This document shows, one piece after another, positions 18,339 to 26,062 of a DNA stretch of 64,000 bases. A model generated the notes under the pieces. The model had not been told where the DNA came from. It worked only from the letters and a program-made list of their open reading frames with translations, and did no database searches. A program made the translations under genes and the position numbers. Source of the stretch: Massilia phyllostachyos (lineage in GTDB: Bacteria > Pseudomonadota > Gammaproteobacteria > Burkholderiales > Burkholderiaceae_D); contig NZ_JAJNOC010000002.1 in the NCBI RefSeq assembly GCF_021044825.1, positions 496,001 to 560,000 of the forward strand, written 5' to 3'. Position 1 is the stretch's first letter. Each line of letters starts with the position of its first letter.

Positions 18339-19228
18339 TGTACGCGGCGCACTTCGGCCTGCGCGAGCTGCCCTTCGGGATCACGCCCGACACCAGCTTC
18401 TTCTTCGGCAGCCCGCGATCGCAGGAAGCGCTGAACACCCTGCTGGTGGCGGCGCGCAGCGGCGAAGGCTTCATCAAGATCACGGGCGAAGTCGGCACCG
18501 GCAAGACGCTCCTGTGCCGCAAGTTCATGGCGACGCTGGGCGACGGTTTCGTCACCGCCTACATCCCGAACCCCTACCTGGAGCCGCGCACGCTGATGCT
18601 GGCCCTGGCCGACGAACTCGCGATATCACTCGAGCGCGACGTCGACCAGCACCGGCTGCTCAAGGCGATCAACCAGCGCCTGCTCGACCTGGCGGGGCAG
18701 GGCCTGCAGACCGTGCTGTGCATCGACGAGGCGCAGGCGATTCCGGTCGAGAGCCTGGAGGCGCTGCGCCTGCTCACCAATCTCGAGACCGAGAAGAGGA
18801 AGCTGCTGCAGATCGTGCTGTTCGGCCAGCCGGAACTGAATCGCAAGCTGGAACTGCAGCAGATCCGCCAGCTCGCGCAGCGCATCACCTTCCACTACCA
18901 TCTCGGACCGCTGTCGAAGGACGACCTGGATTATTATGTGGCGCACCGCCTGCGCGTGGCCGGCTTCGACGGCGCGCGGCTATTCTCGCGGGGCGCGATC
19001 CGGCGCTTGTACAAGGCCAGCGGCGGCGTGCCGCGGCTGGTGAACATCCTGGCGCACAAGGCGCTGATGCTGGCCTATGGCCAGGGCCGGCAGCAGGTCG
19101 CCGGCGGCCACGTCGGCACCGCGGCGCTGGACACCGTCGGCGCCAGGCGCAGCTACTGGGCCGGCCTGGCGGTGGGCGGCCTGCTGGCCGGCGCCGCGGC
19201 CGGCATTGCATGGGCATTCGTACGATGA
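18338..19228 (+). CDS. mshM: MSHA biogenesis AAA ATPase MshM (ExeA family)
   Basis: 296 residues. The N-terminal MYAAHFGLRELPFGITPDTSFFF signature of ExeA/MshM is followed by Walker A GEVGTGKT at 50-57, Walker B VLCIDEAQ near 130, and an AAA sensor region. A single C-terminal membrane helix (about 270-292) anchors it, with little periplasmic part, unlike ExeA which carries a peptidoglycan-binding domain. It probably helps assemble the secretin through the peptidoglycan layer. It overlaps mshN by ATGA. Confidence 0.92.
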   Translation: MYAAHFGLRELPFGITPDTSFFFGSPRSQEALNTLLVAARSGEGFIKITGEVGTGKTLLCRKFMATLGDGFVTAYIPNPYLEPRTLMLALADELAISLERDVDQHRLLKAINQRLLDLAGQGLQTVLCIDEAQAIPVESLEALRLLTNLETEKRKLLQIVLFGQPELNRKLELQQIRQLAQRITFHYHLGPLSKDDLDYYVAHRLRVAGFDGARLFSRGAIRRLYKASGGVPRLVNILAHKALMLAYGQGRQQVAGGHVGTAALDTVGARRSYWAGLAVGGLLAGAAAGIAWAFVR

Positions 19229-20253
19229 GTTTGATTAACAAGATGCTGCAGGACCTCGACGCGCGCGGCGGCCAGCCCGGCCATGCCGCGAGCGCACCCG
19301 AGATCAGGCCGGTGCCGGCGCCCGAGCGCGCCTTCCCATGGCTGCGCGTGGCGCTGATCGCGGGACTGGTGGCGGTGCTGGGCGGGTCCGGCTACATGGC
19401 CTGGCGCCTGAAGGCGGCTGCACCGTCGGCGCCGGCCGAGGAAGTGCCGCTCGATCTGTCGAAGGCGCCGCCGCCTGCGCCTGTCGTCCGGGAAGTGCCG
19501 GTACAGCCGGCGCCCGCCGAACCGGTCGAGCCGGTCGCTGCTGCGCCCGTGCCCGAGCCCGTGCAGGCGGAGCCGCCGAAGCCCGCGTCGAAACGCGACG
19601 TCGCGGCCGTCAAGCGCGACGTCGCGAAGGCGAAACCGGCGCCCGCGGCGGTCGAGCCGAAGCCGGCGGCGGGGCGGGTCGAGACGACGCCGCAGCGCGC
19701 CGAGAACGGCTACCGCCGCGCGCTGGCCAGCCTGGAAGACGGCCGTGTGACCGAGGCCATCGAACACCTGCAGGCCGCCTTGCGCGCCGACCCGCGCCAC
19801 GACGCCGCGCGCCAGACCCTGGTCGGCCTGCTGATCGAGGCCAAGCGTCCGGAAGAAGCGATGCGCCAGCTGGGCGCGGCGCTGGCGCTCGATGCGCGCC
19901 AGCCGGCCATGGCGATGCTGCTGGCGCGCCTGCAGCTCGAGCGCGGCAGCCCGGGCATCGACACCTTGATGCGCACCTTGCCTTACGCCGCCGGCAACGG
20001 CGAATACCACGCCTTCCTCGCCGGCGCCCTGCAGCGCGAAGAGCGCCACCGCGAAGCGGTCGAGCAGTACCGGCAGGCGCTCGGCACCGCGCCGCAGAAC
20101 GGCGTGTGGTGGATGGGGATGGGGATTTCGCTGCAGGCGGAGAAGCGTACGCCGGAGGCGATGGTGGCGTTCCAGAAGGCGCGCGATAGCGGATCGTTGA
20201 CGCCGGAATTGCAGGCCTTCGTCGAGCGCAAGCTCAAGCAGTTCGCCCAATAA
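19225..20253 (+). CDS. mshN: MSHA biogenesis TPR protein MshN
   Basis: 342 residues: MSLINKMLQDLDARGG, the conserved MshN/ExeB-like N-terminal peptide, a membrane helix at about 39-58, a Pro/Ala/Lys-rich periplasmic linker (about 65-155) and then tetratricopeptide repeats (ENGYRRALASLEDGRVTEAIEHLQAAL, RREAVEQYRQAL). It would partner MshM in the periplasm. Last gene of the locus; it is followed by an inverted REP pair rather than a T-run terminator. Confidence 0.88.
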   Translation: MSLINKMLQDLDARGGQPGHAASAPEIRPVPAPERAFPWLRVALIAGLVAVLGGSGYMAWRLKAAAPSAPAEEVPLDLSKAPPPAPVVREVPVQPAPAEPVEPVAAAPVPEPVQAEPPKPASKRDVAAVKRDVAKAKPAPAAVEPKPAAGRVETTPQRAENGYRRALASLEDGRVTEAIEHLQAALRADPRHDAARQTLVGLLIEAKRPEEAMRQLGAALALDARQPAMAMLLARLQLERGSPGIDTLMRTLPYAAGNGEYHAFLAGALQREERHREAVEQYRQALGTAPQNGVWWMGMGISLQAEKRTPEAMVAFQKARDSGSLTPELQAFVERKLKQFAQ

Positions 20254-20266
20254 CGCTGATCTGCCG

Positions 20267-20375
20267 GTAGGGTGGGCGGTCCTCCGCCCACGCGTTCAAA
20301 TCACGTTTTCCTGGCCCGCTCCGTGGCTTGAATACCGTTCGCTGACCGCGTGGGCAGGAGACCTGCCCACCCTAC
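20267..20375. repeat. REP-like inverted pair A
   Basis: Unit 1 (20267-20299) starts GTAGGGTGGGCGG, has the palindrome GGGCGGTCCTCCGCCC and ends ACGCGTTCAA. Unit 2 is the inverse and ends CCCACCCTAC at 20375. The 30-base spacer is unrelated. The convergent genes mshN and the aminotransferase end here; the aminotransferase stop codon (TAG, plus-strand 20372-20374) is part of the repeat. Confidence 0.85.
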
Positions 20376-21529
20376 AACTGCGACAGCGTCTCCAGCGCCT
20401 TGTGCAGGGTCTCGTCCTTCTTCGCAAAGCAGAACCGCACCACCCCCGATTCGGTCGGCTGGCCATAGAACGCCGACACCGGAATCGCCGCCACCTTCGC
20501 CTCGCGCGTCAGCCACTTCGCGAATTGCGCTTCCGGCAAATCCGAGATCGCGCCATAGCGCACGCACTGGAAGTAGGTGCCGTCGGCCGGCAGCAGCTCG
20601 AAGCGCGAGCCGGCCAGGCCGGCGCGGAACAGGTCGCGCTTGGCCTGGTAGAACGCCGGCAGGCCGAGATAGGGCGCCGGGTCGGCCATGTAGGCCGCGA
20701 TCCCGTGCTGCATCGGCGTGTTCACCGTGAACACGTTGTACTGGTGGACCTTGCGGAACTCGACCATCATGGCGGCGGGCGCCGCCACGTAGCCGACCTT
20801 CCAGCCGGTGACGTGGTAGGTCTTGCCGAAACTCGAGATCACGAAGGCGCGTTCGGCCAGCCTTGGGTGCCGCGACAAGGATTCGTGCCGCTGGCCGTCG
20901 AACACCATGTGCTCGTAGACCTCGTCCGACAGGATCAGGATATCGGTGCCCTCGACGATCGCGGCCAGCGCATCGAGGTCGGCGGCGCGCAGGATCGAGC
21001 CGGTCGGGTTGTGCGGCGAGTTCACCACGATCATGCGGGTGCGCGGCGTGACGGCGGCGGCGACCGCGTCCCAGGGCACGCTGTAGCCTTCGCTGCCGAC
21101 CCGCATCGCCACCGGCGCCACCACGCCGCCGGACAGCGCGATCGCCGGCGCGTAGCAATCGTAGGCCGGCTCGATGACGATCACCTCGTCGCCCGGATGC
21201 ACGCTGGACAGGATGGCGGTCTGGATCGCCTGCGAGGCGCCGCTGGTGACCGTGATCTCGCTGTTCGCGTCGTAGCTGCGGCCGTACAGCGCGGCGATCT
21301 TGGCGGCGATGGCCGCGCGCAAGGCGGGCACGCCGGTCATGACCGGATACTGGTTGTGGCCGGCGCGCATGGCCTCGTCGACCAGGCCGATCAGCTTCGG
21401 GTCGCAGGCGAAATCCGGGAAGCCCTGGCCCAGGTTGACCGCGCCCTGTTCGGCGGCGAGCTGGGACATTTCGGTGAAGATGGTGGTGCCGACGTGGGGC
21501 AGGCGGCTGCGCAGTACGGGAGTGGTCAT
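20372..21529 (-). CDS. PLP-dependent aminotransferase, YbdL/methionine aminotransferase-like
   Basis: 385 residues, fold-type I class I/II aminotransferase, full length. Visible landmarks are LGQGFPDF near residue 33, the PLP phosphate loop TSGASQAI near 95, NSPHNPTG near 170, DEVYEH near 204 and the Schiff-base lysine in SSFGKTYH (Lys236). The N-terminal TTIFTEMSQLA and the NLGQGFPD stretch are characteristic of the YbdL/KAT branch, which prefers methionine and some aromatic or long side chains. Its TAG stop is contributed by the adjacent REP repeat. Substrate is inferred from the branch only. Confidence 0.88.
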   Translation of the reverse strand: MTTPVLRSRLPHVGTTIFTEMSQLAAEQGAVNLGQGFPDFACDPKLIGLVDEAMRAGHNQYPVMTGVPALRAAIAAKIAALYGRSYDANSEITVTSGASQAIQTAILSSVHPGDEVIVIEPAYDCYAPAIALSGGVVAPVAMRVGSEGYSVPWDAVAAAVTPRTRMIVVNSPHNPTGSILRAADLDALAAIVEGTDILILSDEVYEHMVFDGQRHESLSRHPRLAERAFVISSFGKTYHVTGWKVGYVAAPAAMMVEFRKVHQYNVFTVNTPMQHGIAAYMADPAPYLGLPAFYQAKRDLFRAGLAGSRFELLPADGTYFQCVRYGAISDLPEAQFAKWLTREAKVAAIPVSAFYGQPTESGVVRFCFAKKDETLHKALETLSQL

Positions 21530-21554
21530 GTTGGCGAAGTAAGCGTCGATGCGT

Positions 21555-22010
21555 TCATTCTAGCGTGGAAGCGAGCCAGGCCTTGAGCCAGGCTTCCGGC
21601 ACCATGATCCGGAACAGCCCTTCGCGCGCGCAGCGGCGGCCCAGCTTGAGCAGGGCCTTGTCCTTGGTGATCAGGGCCGAGGCGCCGGCGTCGCGCGCGA
21701 TCTCGAGGAATTTCTGGTCGTCGCGGTCGGTGCACACCGGCAGGCGCACGTGTTTCGCATCCGGCGCCACCACCTGCAGCAGGGCGTCGAAGCGCGCGAC
21801 GGCGTGCTGGCGGCCGGCCTCATCGAGCGGCAGGTGGGGGTAGCGCAGCACCGCGTGGTATTCGTCGCGGCAATCGGCACGCGTCACGGCGCGCACGGCG
21901 CCGGACTCGAGCGCCGCCAGGAGTTCGGCCCAGCGCGGATCGCGGAACACGAACAGGTCGAGGCAGACATTGGTGTCGATGACGATGGGATCGGCTGGAA
22001 CGGGTATCAT
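21555..22010 (-). CDS. PIN-domain toxin-like protein (COG1569 type)
   Basis: 151 residues from ATG 22010. The start [16 protein letters not shown] has the first PIN acidic residue (Asp in DTN); RADCRDEY (mid-protein) and [12 protein letters not shown] with [10 protein letters not shown] supply the other metal-binding acidic positions. This is the family annotated as 'putative toxin-antitoxin toxin component, PIN family', expected to be a magnesium-dependent RNase. No small antitoxin gene is adjacent: the neighbour upstream is divergent yaaA, 40 bases away, and downstream is the aminotransferase. It may be a solitary RNase rather than a TA toxin. Confidence 0.82.
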   Translation of the reverse strand: MIPVPADPIVIDTNVCLDLFVFRDPRWAELLAALESGAVRAVTRADCRDEYHAVLRYPHLPLDEAGRQHAVARFDALLQVVAPDAKHVRLPVCTDRDDQKFLEIARDAGASALITKDKALLKLGRRCAREGLFRIMVPEAWLKAWLASTLE

Positions 22011-22050
22011 GTGGGAAATTTTTTCAAGTCTAAGTAAAGCTGTACATCCG

Positions 22051-22821
22051 ATGCTGATTGTCCTGTCGCCCGCCAAATCCCTCGATCTCGAATCCCCCAG
22101 CCCCGCTGCCGAACACACCACCCCGGAATTCATCCCGCGCGCCGCCCAACTGATCGAGGTGCTGCGCGGCTATTCGCCAGCCGCCATTGCCGAACTGATG
22201 GACCTGTCCGACAAGCTGGCCGTGCTGAACGTCTCGCGCTATGCGCACTGGAACGAAGACCATGCCGAGGCGCGCCAGGCCGTGATGTCCTTCGACGGCG
22301 ACGTCTACGCCGGCCTGGATGCGCGCACGCTCGGGCAGCCGGCGATCGACTACCTCCAGCGCCACGTGCGCATCCTGTCGGGCCTGTACGGCCTGCTGCG
22401 GCCGCTCGACCGCATGCATCCCTACCGCCTCGAGATGGGCACGCGCCTGAAGAATCCCCATGGCGCCAGCCTGTATGCCTTCTGGGGCGACAGCGTCACC
22501 GAGGCGATCAATCGCCAGCTTGCCGCCACAAAAGCCGCGGCCCTGGTAAACCTCGCATCGGAAGAATACTTCAAGTCGGTCAGGCCGAAGCTGCTCGAGG
22601 CGCCGGTGATCAACCCGGTGTTCGAGGACTGGAAGAACGGCAAGTACAAGATCATCTCGTTCTTCGCCAAGCGCGCGCGCGGCCTGATGGCGCACTACGC
22701 GGCCGAGCATGCGATCACGGATCCGGAAGCGCTCAAGGGGTTCGATGTGGACGGCTACGCCTTCGACGACGCCGTGTCCACGGAGCGCAATTGGGTGTTC
22801 CGCCGCCGCGTGGAAGTATAA
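22051..22821 (+). CDS. yaaA: peroxide stress protein YaaA (DUF328)
   Basis: 256 residues, the family's normal length. The start [16 protein letters not shown] and the motifs [20 protein letters not shown] (about 115-135) and NLASEEYFK and [13 protein letters not shown] (about 165-215) are diagnostic of YaaA. The E. coli protein is OxyR-regulated and limits iron-driven damage under peroxide stress; it binds DNA in vitro. No OxyR-like site is evident here. It is divergent from the PIN gene and convergent with bamD. Confidence 0.95.
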   Translation: MLIVLSPAKSLDLESPSPAAEHTTPEFIPRAAQLIEVLRGYSPAAIAELMDLSDKLAVLNVSRYAHWNEDHAEARQAVMSFDGDVYAGLDARTLGQPAIDYLQRHVRILSGLYGLLRPLDRMHPYRLEMGTRLKNPHGASLYAFWGDSVTEAINRQLAATKAAALVNLASEEYFKSVRPKLLEAPVINPVFEDWKNGKYKIISFFAKRARGLMAHYAAEHAITDPEALKGFDVDGYAFDDAVSTERNWVFRRRVEV

Positions 22822-22858
22822 AAAACGGCGACGGCGGCGCGTTCGACACGCGCCGCCG
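22820..22858 (-). terminator. rho-independent terminator of bamD
   Basis: An 11-bp GC-rich stem (CGGCGGCGCGT 22832-22842 with ACGCGCCGCCG 22848-22858) has a 5-base loop. On the minus strand it is followed 6 bases later by six T's (plus-strand A's 22820-22825). It sits just after the bamD stop and next to the convergent yaaA stop. Confidence 0.75.
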
Positions 22859-22864
22859 CGGGTC

Positions 22865-23701
22865 TTACTGCAGCGCGTCCTTCGGCGACGGCTTGGCGGC
22901 AGCCTTGGACCAGAACTTCCACCACGGCGCATCGCCCGAGGCGTTCGGATTCAGGAAGCGGCTGTCCGGATAGTTCATGGTGAACACGCGCTGGGCGTCG
23001 TCGCGCAGGGTCGGCATGCCGAGCTTGTCGTAGGAGCGCATCATGATGAACAGCGCTTCTTCGCGCGCCGGCGCGGTGCTGTAGTCCTGCACGGCGGCCT
23101 GGGCGCGGTTCAGCGCGGCCAGGTAGGCGCCGCGGCGATAGTAGTAATTCGCCACGTGCACTTCGTACTGGGCCATCGCGTTGACCAGGTAGTTCAGGCG
23201 TGCGATCGCATCCGGGGTGTATTTGCTGTTCGGGAACTTGTCGACCAGGGCCTTGAAGGCGGCGAAGGCTTCGCGGGTCGCCTTCGGGTCGCGCTCGGTC
23301 GGGTCCTGTTCGTAGACGAAGCTCAGGAAGCCGATCTGGTCGTTGAAGTTGATCAGGCCGCGCAGGTAATACATATAGTCGACCTGGGCGTGGTTCGGGT
23401 GCAGCTTGATGAAGCGCTCGACCGCTGCCAGTGCCTGGGCCTGGTCCGCCTGTTTATAATATGCATACGCAATTTCCATCTGCGCTTGCGCGGCGTAGGT
23501 GCCGAACGGATAGTTCGTCTCCAGCTTTTCGAACAGCTTGACGGCCGCTTCGTAGTGGCCGCCATTCATTTCATCGCGCGCCTCAGCGTATAATTTCTCC
23601 GCTGACCAGTTTTTGGTCTCGTCACCGGATTGCGGCAGCATGCTGCAAGCAGACAGGGCGAGGGCGCTAGCGGCGACCAACACAGACAATTTTTTTTGCA
23701 T
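22865..23701 (-). CDS. bamD: outer membrane protein assembly factor BamD
   Basis: 278-residue lipoprotein: MQKKLSVLVAASALALSAC gives a lipobox with acylated Cys19. Then five TPR-like repeats, including ARDEMNGGHYEAAVKLFEKLETNYPFGTYAAQAQMEIAYAYYK split over the first two helices pairs, and the FIKLHPNHAQVDYMYYLRGL stretch, all diagnostic of BamD/ComL. Essential partner of BamA in inserting beta-barrel proteins. ATG 23701 is chosen because AAGAG precedes it and it gives a proper signal peptide; a TTG at 23734 would push the signal inside. Divergent from rluD. Confidence 0.95.
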   Translation of the reverse strand: MQKKLSVLVAASALALSACSMLPQSGDETKNWSAEKLYAEARDEMNGGHYEAAVKLFEKLETNYPFGTYAAQAQMEIAYAYYKQADQAQALAAVERFIKLHPNHAQVDYMYYLRGLINFNDQIGFLSFVYEQDPTERDPKATREAFAAFKALVDKFPNSKYTPDAIARLNYLVNAMAQYEVHVANYYYRRGAYLAALNRAQAAVQDYSTAPAREEALFIMMRSYDKLGMPTLRDDAQRVFTMNYPDSRFLNPNASGDAPWWKFWSKAAAKPSPKDALQ

Positions 23702-23798
23702 AGCTCTTTGCAAGAAAGTTTTACCTAGATTCAACGAACGGCTGATTATAGCCGATGGAACTCACGTGATTTTAACTCCTGCGCCGAATTCGGCGGAA

Positions 23799-24839
23799 AT
23801 GCCTTTTGACCCTGAACTCGACGCTCAGGAAGACGACGACTTCGACAGCGGGGCCGGCCTTGCCGCCGGGCCCGACCTGTCGCCGATCACCTTGCGCCTG
23901 ACCCCGGACGTCTGCGGCCAGCGCCTCGACAAGGTGGTCGCCGGCATGGTGCCGCAATTCTCGCGCGCGCGTATGCAGCTGTGGTTCGAGGGCGGCTTCG
24001 TGCTGGTCGACGGCAAGCCGGCCAAGGGCAAGAGCACCGCCTACGGCGACGAAACCGTCGTCATCGCACCGCAAGCCGCGCCGGAAGACACCGCCTTCAC
24101 GCCGGAAGCCATCGCGCTCGACATCGTGTACGAGGACGACGACATCCTGGTGATCAACAAGCCGGCCGGCCTGGTGGTTCACCCGGGCGCGGGCAACTGG
24201 TCGGGCACCCTGCTCAACGGCCTGCTGCACCACTGCCCGCAGCTGGTGGGCGTGCCGCGCGCCGGCATCGTGCACCGCCTCGACAAGGATACCAGCGGCC
24301 TGATGGTGGTCGGCAAGAACCTGGCCGCCCAGACCGACCTGGTGCGCCAGCTGCAGGCGCGCACCGTCAAGCGCGAGTACTTCGCGCTGGTCTGGGGCAC
24401 GCCGCACGCGCGCGGCACCATCGATTCGCCGATGGGCCGGCACCCGAAGGACCGGGTCAAGATGGCGGTCTCGAGCAGCCCGTTCGCCAAGCCGGCCATC
24501 ACCCACTACAAGCGGGTCGCTACCGGCACACTGGACCGCCGCCCGGTGTCGCTGGTGCGCTGCAGCCTGGAGACCGGCCGCACCCACCAGATCCGCGTGC
24601 ACATGCAGCACCTGGGCTTCGCGCTGGTGGGCGACTCGGTCTACGGCAAGCAGCACCTGACCCCGGTGTTCCACCGCCAGGCGCTGCAGGCGCGCCGCCT
24701 GGGCCTGGTGCATCCGGGTACCGGTGAGCCCTGCGAATGGACGGTGCCGCTGGCCGAGGATTTTGCGATGTTGATCGCCCAGGCCGGCATCGAGGAGCCG
24801 GGTGACGACGACGGTAGCGACGGCGGCGACGAGGAATGA
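23799..24839 (+). CDS. rluD: 23S rRNA pseudouridine synthase RluD
   Basis: 346 residues; an acidic N-terminal tail, an S4 RNA-binding domain (about 30-90, QRLDKVVAGMVPQFSRARMQ) and the RluA-family catalytic domain with HRLDKDTSGLMVV, in which Asp162 is the catalytic residue, plus RTHQIRVHM near 270. It would make pseudouridines in helix 69 of 23S rRNA. The start is uncertain: ATG 23799 gives a normal length, GTG 23766 would add 11 residues. It overlaps pgeF by ATGA; this pair with divergent bamD is conserved in many betaproteobacteria. Confidence 0.92.
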   Translation: MPFDPELDAQEDDDFDSGAGLAAGPDLSPITLRLTPDVCGQRLDKVVAGMVPQFSRARMQLWFEGGFVLVDGKPAKGKSTAYGDETVVIAPQAAPEDTAFTPEAIALDIVYEDDDILVINKPAGLVVHPGAGNWSGTLLNGLLHHCPQLVGVPRAGIVHRLDKDTSGLMVVGKNLAAQTDLVRQLQARTVKREYFALVWGTPHARGTIDSPMGRHPKDRVKMAVSSSPFAKPAITHYKRVATGTLDRRPVSLVRCSLETGRTHQIRVHMQHLGFALVGDSVYGKQHLTPVFHRQALQARRLGLVHPGTGEPCEWTVPLAEDFAMLIAQAGIEEPGDDDGSDGGDEE

Positions 24840-25615
24840 TCGACCGTTCAGCCCTGGTCTGGCCCGACTGGCCGGACCTGCCGGCGAATGTCGGCGCACT
24901 CGCCACCGGCCGTGACGGCGGCGTCAGCACCGGGCCTTACGACGACGGCAAGGGCGGCGGCGGGCTGAACCTCGGCATGCACTGCGGCGACGATCCCGCG
25001 GCCGTGCAGGCCAACCGCGCGCGCCTGCACGACTACCTGCCAGGCCGGCCGGCCTGGATCGCCCAGGTGCACGGCGCCGACGTGGTCGACGCAGCCACTG
25101 TCGGCCCCGACCAGCCGGTGCGCACCGGCGACGCCAGCATCGCGACCGAAGCGGGTGTGGTGTGCGCGATCCTGACCGCCGATTGCCTGCCGGTGCTGTT
25201 CGCCGACCTGGACGGCAAGGTAGTGGGCGCGGCCCATGCCGGCTGGCGCGGGCTGGCGGGCGGGGTGCTGGGGCAGACCATCGCCGCCATGCGGGCGGCG
25301 GGCGCCGGCGAGATCACCGCCTGGATGGGGCCGGCGATCGGGCCGGACGCGTTCGAGGTCGGGGAGGACGTGCGCGAGGCCTTCCTTGCGGCGCTGCCGG
25401 GCGAGGCCGCCCTGGCCGCCTTCAAGCCAATTTCTGACCAACCGGTAAAATTCTTGGCCGATATGTTCACGCTGGCGCGCCTGATGCTGGCGCGCGATGG
25501 CGTCAGCCGTGTCCATGGCGGCGGGCAGTGCACGGCGACGGCGCCGCAACGCTTCTATTCGTATCGGCGCGACCGCGTCACCGGCCGCCAGGCCAGCCTG
25601 ATCTGGATCAAATAA
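24836..25615 (+). CDS. pgeF: peptidoglycan editing factor PgeF (YfiH, multicopper-like laccase fold)
   Basis: 259 residues. The family motifs are present: QVHGADVVDA, ILTADCLPVLFAD near residue 115 and AAHAGWRGLAGGV near 135, containing the Zn-binding His and Cys residues; the C-terminal CTATAPQRFYSYRRD is also typical. Older annotations call it polyphenol oxidase; the E. coli protein corrects misincorporated L-serine in UDP-MurNAc precursors. Translationally coupled to rluD through ATGA. Confidence 0.92.
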   Translation: MIDRSALVWPDWPDLPANVGALATGRDGGVSTGPYDDGKGGGGLNLGMHCGDDPAAVQANRARLHDYLPGRPAWIAQVHGADVVDAATVGPDQPVRTGDASIATEAGVVCAILTADCLPVLFADLDGKVVGAAHAGWRGLAGGVLGQTIAAMRAAGAGEITAWMGPAIGPDAFEVGEDVREAFLAALPGEAALAAFKPISDQPVKFLADMFTLARLMLARDGVSRVHGGGQCTATAPQRFYSYRRDRVTGRQASLIWIK

Positions 25616-25640
25616 GCAGGGCAGGGGCGCGGCAGAATCC

Positions 25641-25997
25641 TCAGTCGCTGCCGCCACCTCCGCCACCGTCGCAACTGCTGCCCCCGTCGAAGCTGCTGTC
25701 GCTGCAGTTGCTGTCGCGGCTGTTGCCGCTGTCGCTGCGGTCAATCAGGAAGTCATTGCCGAACGCGCCCGCCAGCACCGGGGTGCTGTCGTCGCCTGCC
25801 GTACGGTTGGCGGGCGCCTGCCGCTGCGCCTGCGCCGCGCGCCGCGCACGCCGGCGTTTCGACCCCGTCAGATAGAAAAGGATGGATAATGGCAGGACGC
25901 AATAGCAGAGGAAGGTCATGAGGCCGTGCACGATGCTCGGTTCGGTTGCCGCCATCAGGGCGACGACATAGATCCAGGCGACGGCGACGATCCACAT
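25641..25997 (-). CDS. small membrane protein with Ser/Gly/Cys-rich tail
   Basis: 118 residues from ATG 25997, which has GAGGAG six bases upstream. Two hydrophobic segments (residues 2-20 and about 28-48) are followed by a very basic stretch KRRRARRAAQAQRQ and an acidic Ser/Asp/Gly tail with two Cys and seven near-terminal Gly. The tail resembles low-complexity ends of several small membrane proteins but I recognise no family. It is divergent from phaC, 65 bases away, so the two may share a control region. Confidence 0.7.
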   Translation of the reverse strand: MWIVAVAWIYVVALMAATEPSIVHGLMTFLCYCVLPLSILFYLTGSKRRRARRAAQAQRQAPANRTAGDDSTPVLAGAFGNDFLIDRSDSGNSRDSNCSDSSFDGGSSCDGGGGGGSD

Positions 25998-26062
25998 GGC
26001 TTGCTCCTCTATCGAACGATTGTTGTGCTTCAAGTACGCTGATTCTAACAACGGATTCCCAC

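Noticed and set aside
19500..19700. Pro/Ala/Glu-rich region of mshN as TonB
   Set aside because: The N-terminal peptide, position after mshM and TPR repeats fit MshN; a TonB C-terminal domain is absent.
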